NCBI GenBank assembly: GCA_013695925.1
Contig: JACCZO010000098.1
Location: 1-17,837, forward strand
From: Chthoniobacterales bacterium
GTDB taxonomy: Bacteria > Verrucomicrobiota > Verrucomicrobiia > Chthoniobacterales > UBA10450
DNA length: 17,837 bases
Direction of reading: 5' to 3'
Made by a program: the position numbers and the translations under genes. Positions 15,077 to 17,837 of the stretch are shown here, piece after piece; the first letter of the stretch is position 1, and every line of letters starts with the position of its first letter. The notes beneath the pieces are model-generated. The model was not told where the DNA came from and did no database searches. It saw only the letters and a program-made list of their open reading frames with translations.

Positions 15077-15157
15077 ACCCTTGCAGAATGCGGACGTGTG
15101 AATTTTTTTTCAATACATTAATACCTTTCTCCCAAAGAATTGCCCCGCCATCAAACC

Positions 15158-15212
15158 AAAAAAAAAAGGCTCTCGCAGGGGGGTGCGCCGTCGGGGGCCG
15201 GCGCGCGAGAGC
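15158..15212 (-). terminator. Rho-independent terminator on the minus strand
   Basis: Read on the minus strand, GCTCTCGC (15212-15205) pairs with GCGAGAGC (15176-15169), and an inner GCGCCG/CGGCGC stem (15204-15199 with 15190-15185) extends it, with an 8-base bulge on one side. Ten Ts follow (15167-15158). It should end a transcript coming from the intron side, about 80 bases before the sigma-factor start. Confidence 0.8.
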
Positions 15213-15321
15213 TCTTTGGAGAAAATGCTGTGGCCTCACCATCCTTCTACGGGATCCGCGGGATGAAGTTCTGAAGAAAATTTCGGAAGCGGTAAAATAA
15301 GTCCAATTCAGCCCACTCCAC
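15213..15321. other. Unassigned DNA between terminator and intron remnant
   Basis: Minus-strand reading continues the reverse-transcriptase frame with VEWAELDLFYRFRNFLQNFI and a stop at 15247, but this does not match reverse transcriptases. It is therefore a junction to foreign sequence. No intron domain V or VI hairpin is seen here. Confidence 0.4.
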
Positions 15322-16078
15322 CTGCGGTGTGCCCTCTTTGCGGCGGATCATCTTCCGGCCTCCTGCTCCATGTTCCTGCACCACTGGCGCTCGCAGCCAG
15401 CCTTTGATCAGCTTCAGGATCATCCCGTCACTCACCCGGCGAGCTACTTGCCGGAGCAATTTCCGATCGGGTATCGTGTCGAAGTATTGAGCCAGGTCGG
15501 CGTCAACCACCTCCACTTTTCCATTCGGAATGCTTCCCGTATCGCTGCCACGGCTTGATGCGCGTTGCGTTTCGGTCTGAACCCGTAAGAGCGCGGATGA
15601 AAATCCGCTTCACTTCTCTCCTCCGGCGAGCATTCGGATATTTTCGATAGTTACTCCATCGACTCCGGCCGCTCCTCCATTGGCGGCAACTCTTTGCCAT
15701 GCTGCTTTTAGCACATCGCTTCGTTGCACTTCTCCATACAAGCTCCAAAACCGATACCCCTATGTGGCTTTGGCTTTCCGAGACAGCGTGATTTGCAGTT
15801 TCCGAAGTTTATTTCGGTGTTGCTAGCCTTGGCGGGCCATCACCTCGTCCTTTGCCGCTCTTCCCCGCTGCGGAACAAGTGGTCTCGCTTCGCTCCTCCG
15901 CGCTTTGCCCCGACCACCAAAGATCAGGCACGGTATCTTCGCTACTACCAAGACCTCCGACTTCTGCTCCGGCACTGACGGCCTTGTCCGTTGCCGAACT
16001 TGCGCCGCCGCTTGGCTCTTCGCCACCGGAGCAGATCTCCCCGCTTCTCTTGACCTCACTTCCCATCATGTCGCCCAC
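15322..16078 (-). pseudogene. Decayed group II intron reverse transcriptase/maturase
   Basis: Minus-strand pieces follow the order of an intron-encoded reverse transcriptase. Piece 1 (16078-15809), opening MGDMMGSEVKRSGEICSGGE and ending RGDGPPRLATPK, stops at TAA. Piece 2 (KLRKLQITLSRKAKAT) meets an in-frame TAG at 15762-15760, then continues GYRFWSLYGEVQRSDVLKAA and NGGAAGVDGVTIENI to a TGA at 15612-15610. Piece 3 (EADFHPRSYGFRPKRNA) begins right there, so about 70 residues of the finger region are deleted. After another shift piece 4 gives VEVVDADLAQYFDTIPDRKL, then RQVARRVSDGMILKLIKGWL and ends at GTPQ (15322). The YADD active site, thumb/X domain and endonuclease are missing. It must be inactive. 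It faces away from the kelch gene at 16519. Confidence 0.85.
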
Positions 16079-16365
16079 GCAGACCCGGCCGGTCCATAGC
16101 GTTGTCCACGGCCGTTAGTCCGGACAACGCTCTGCGGCCTTCGCCCAATCTTGAGGGGCTCGGCTGCCGATTGTTTGTGCTTTCGAGGCTCATACTTGTG
16201 GTTCATTCGCATTACGACCTGACAGTTCGACTCCACGCCTGCTCCCCACCCCGCCTCACGGCAACACAGTTGGCGCGGCCTTCGGTGGTGAACAGCCTAA
16301 TTCCACCGACGGGGACTCTCACCCGCGTTGACGTCACCTCCACGGACGCTCCAATTTTTGCACAC
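16079..16365 (-). ncRNA. Probable 5' part of the group II intron RNA
   Basis: The minus strand just upstream of the reverse transcriptase has the look of intron domains I-III: structured, GC-rich, no coding frame, with segments such as CGTAATGCGAATGAACC and ACAAGTATGAGCC that I recall from bacterial introns. GTGTG at 16365-16361 fits the GUGYG 5' splice-site consensus. An inverted repeat AATTTTTG (16353-16360) / CAAAAATT (16372-16379) spans this boundary. The 3' domains are absent, so no splicing is expected. Confidence 0.5.
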
Positions 16366-16427
16366 TACCCCCAAAAATTCCCAAACTCATATTGATACCC
16401 AACGGGACTCTTCCTCGGCGAAAGACC

Positions 16428-16456
16428 TTGACATTTTCTCCATTTACCGATGCTAT
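16428..16456 (+). promoter_or_regulatory. Candidate promoter of the second kelch gene
   Basis: A perfect TTGACA -35 box (16428-16433) and TGCTAT (16451-16456) are spaced by 17 bases. The -10 match is only 3/6. The predicted leader of about 55 bases holds a small GGGCG-AAGT-CGCCC hairpin at 16473-16486 and no clear ribosome binding site. Confidence 0.35.
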
Positions 16457-16518
16457 TGGGGTAACGTTGCTCGGGCGAAGTCGCCCATTTTGACTTCCGC
16501 AAATAGTAAACATTCCCA

Positions 16519-17837
16519 ATGAAACACCTGAACCCGTTACGCCCGCGTGTTGTGCGCCTTGCTTTCCTCTGTCTTGCTTTTCTCCCTCTCGCGTCCTTCG
16601 CAACAGGCTCCTTTTCCTTCGTGGCAACCGGCCCAGTCACGACAGCGAGGGCTTATCATACCGCGACGCTGCTACCCGACGGCAGGGTCCTGGCCAGTGG
16701 TGGCAATGACGGCGTGGACGTCACCGCGACCGCTGAGCTTTACGATCCGACAACCGGTATCTGGACGCCAACCAGCAGCATGAGTGACGCACGCTACCGG
16801 CACAGCGCGACCCTGTTGCCGAACGGGCTCGTGCTCATAGTCGGCGGCTTGGCGGCCAGCAACGACGCGCTTATCTCGGCCGAGGTATTCGATCCGGCAA
16901 CTGGAACGTTTAGTGAAACGGGAGAGCTGCACTTGGCCCGGGCTACCCATAGCGCGACGCTACTGCCCGATGGCCGCGTGCTTATCGCCGGTGGCGGCGG
17001 CACGAGCGGGAACGGATCGCTCGCGAGCGCGGAACTCTACGATCCGGCAACGGGAATATGGACTCAGACCATGAGTATGTCGGTGGCGCGGTTCCGGCAT
17101 GAGGCGACCTTGTTGCCCAATGGTCTGGTCCTGGTGAGCGGCGGTAATGGACCGAGCGGTCCAACAAAGAGCGCGGAACTCTATAACCCGGGAACCGGTG
17201 TTTGGACTCCAACGGGAGGTATGATGTTCGCGCGGTTTCGCCATACGCAAACTGTACTCGCCAACGGCCTGGTCCTGGCGGCCGGAGGCCTCGATGCGAA
17301 TCTAAACGTGATTAATACTTCCGAAATTTATGATCCCGCTGCTGGGACGTGGATGCAGACGGCTTCGCTCAATGTCGCGCGCGCGCAGCACACCGCAACG
17401 CTGCTGCCCAATGGGCTGGTGGCGGTCGTTGGAGGTTTCCACGGCCCCACCCCGACGACCGAACTTTACGACTCCTCCAATGCGACCTGGTCGCTCAGCG
17501 GCAACTTGCTCGAAGCGCGATCTGCTCATCAAACTGTGCTCTTGCCCAGCGGCGATATTCTGGTCGTAGCCGGCTTCAATGGCGCCCCGCCTTCACAGGA
17601 TCCGGTGCCCTCGAGGTTCGATCATGACTCGCTTACGGATGTGGAAATCGGCACTCTTGAGGGAAACCCGACACCCACGCCCACACCAACCGCGACTCCT
17701 ACGCCGACTCCAACTCCAACCCCGAGCCCCACTCCCACTCCCACTCCCACGCCAACTCCTACGCCGACCCCCACGCCAGATCCTACGCCGACTCCTACGC
17801 CGACTCCCACGCCAACTCCGACCGCGACCCCCACACC
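16519..17837 (+). CDS. Secreted kelch-repeat protein with Pro-Thr linker (partial, runs off the window)
   Basis: 439 codons are visible and the frame is open at the window edge. A signal peptide (LAFLCLAFLPLASFA, cut near residue 29) leads to seven kelch/galactose-oxidase-like units starting at about residues 41, 90, 139, 189, 238, 287 and 333. Each has the pattern ARxxHxATLLPxGxVLxxGG, then xxAELYDPxTGxWT; the seventh is shortened. This number fits a seven-bladed beta-propeller. From residue 384 a Pro-Thr-rich linker begins and continues to the end. A C-terminal domain should follow outside the window. The start ATG at 16519 directly precedes the signal peptide. It is exported and perhaps surface-attached; the ligand is unknown. 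It shares only the fold with the kelch protein at 8309; the unit sequences differ. Confidence 0.9.
   Translation, partial: MKHLNPLRPRVVRLAFLCLAFLPLASFATGSFSFVATGPVTTARAYHTATLLPDGRVLASGGNDGVDVTATAELYDPTTGIWTPTSSMSDARYRHSATLLPNGLVLIVGGLAASNDALISAEVFDPATGTFSETGELHLARATHSATLLPDGRVLIAGGGGTSGNGSLASAELYDPATGIWTQTMSMSVARFRHEATLLPNGLVLVSGGNGPSGPTKSAELYNPGTGVWTPTGGMMFARFRHTQTVLANGLVLAAGGLDANLNVINTSEIYDPAAGTWMQTASLNVARAQHTATLLPNGLVAVVGGFHGPTPTTELYDSSNATWSLSGNLLEARSAHQTVLLPSGDILVVAGFNGAPPSQDPVPSRFDHDSLTDVEIGTLEGNPTPTPTPTATPTPTPTPTPSPTPTPTPTPTPTPTPTPDPTPTPTPTPTPTPTATPT
17668..17837 (+). repeat. Pro-Thr coding simple repeat
   Basis: Degenerate CCN-ACN codon pairs run to the window end, with a loose 6- or 12-base period (CCTACGCCGACT, CCCACGCCAACT and similar). 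Occasional Ala, Ser or Asp codons break the pattern. It encodes an extended linker of the kelch protein. Varied third positions show that the protein, not the DNA word, is conserved. Confidence 0.9.

Noticed and set aside
16102..16627. Several short frames on both strands
   Set aside because: They cross the intron RNA and the promoter region of the kelch gene and have no protein-like pattern.
17622..17834. Minus-strand Gly-Val repeat frame
   Set aside because: It is the reverse complement of the Pro-Thr linker repeat and has no start or context of its own.
1..17837. Apparent excess of the word GTTAGG/CCTAAC
   Set aside because: About a dozen were counted by eye against roughly nine expected on both strands; no regular placement.
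1..17837. CRISPR array, tRNA or rRNA genes
   Set aside because: No regularly spaced identical repeats, cloverleaf or rRNA-like segments were seen on either strand.

Overview
The window looks like chromosomal DNA from a soil-type Verrucomicrobiota bacterium (Chthoniobacter/Udaeobacter-like). This rests on gene types, not on a database match. The clues are a DUF5069 protein, an ECF sigma factor next to a Ser/Thr kinase with kinesin-light-chain-type TPRs, large secreted kelch proteins, a Pro-Thr linker, and remnants of a C-terminal module that I remember as recurrent in secreted proteins of this group. No rRNA, tRNA or CRISPR array was seen.

Left part (1-3450): a hairpin at the left edge, then a secreted S9 prolyl oligopeptidase-type peptidase on the minus strand. 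Next come a DUF5069 gene (minus) and a divergent PA2169/DUF2383 four-helix protein (plus), which ends at a very clean intrinsic terminator.

Accessory patch (3544-6021): three overlapping plus-strand genes, in the order nucleotidyltransferase-like protein, small partner protein, nucleotidyltransferase-like protein. The middle protein looks like a fusion of two different partner families. Then follow a Phd/YefM antitoxin with a shattered PIN toxin, and a frameshifted remnant of a secreted-protein C-terminal module. A piece of that same module tail also lies on the other side of the antitoxin. This patch shows the strongest signs of gene exchange and decay.

Middle (6170-11449, all minus): two small secreted proteins 15 bases apart, preceded by a palindromic operator-like site; a stand-alone copy of a domain normally found at the C-terminus of large signalling ATPases; a gene-poor stretch of 535 bases; and a 1046-residue secreted protein with kelch repeats, putative Ig-like domains and three tandem carbohydrate-binding-like domains.

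Right part (11551-17837): a Ser/Thr kinase with N-terminal zinc ribbon, transmembrane helix and TPRs, directly downstream of its likely partner ECF sigma factor. Upstream of these is a strong minus-strand terminator, then the remains of a group II intron whose reverse transcriptase has stops, frameshifts, an internal deletion and no catalytic YADD region. The window ends inside a second secreted kelch protein (plus strand) that runs into a Pro-Thr repeat and off the edge.

The most promising candidate for an undescribed system is the nucleotidyltransferase / fused partner / nucleotidyltransferase cassette. Its biochemical role cannot be decided from sequence alone.
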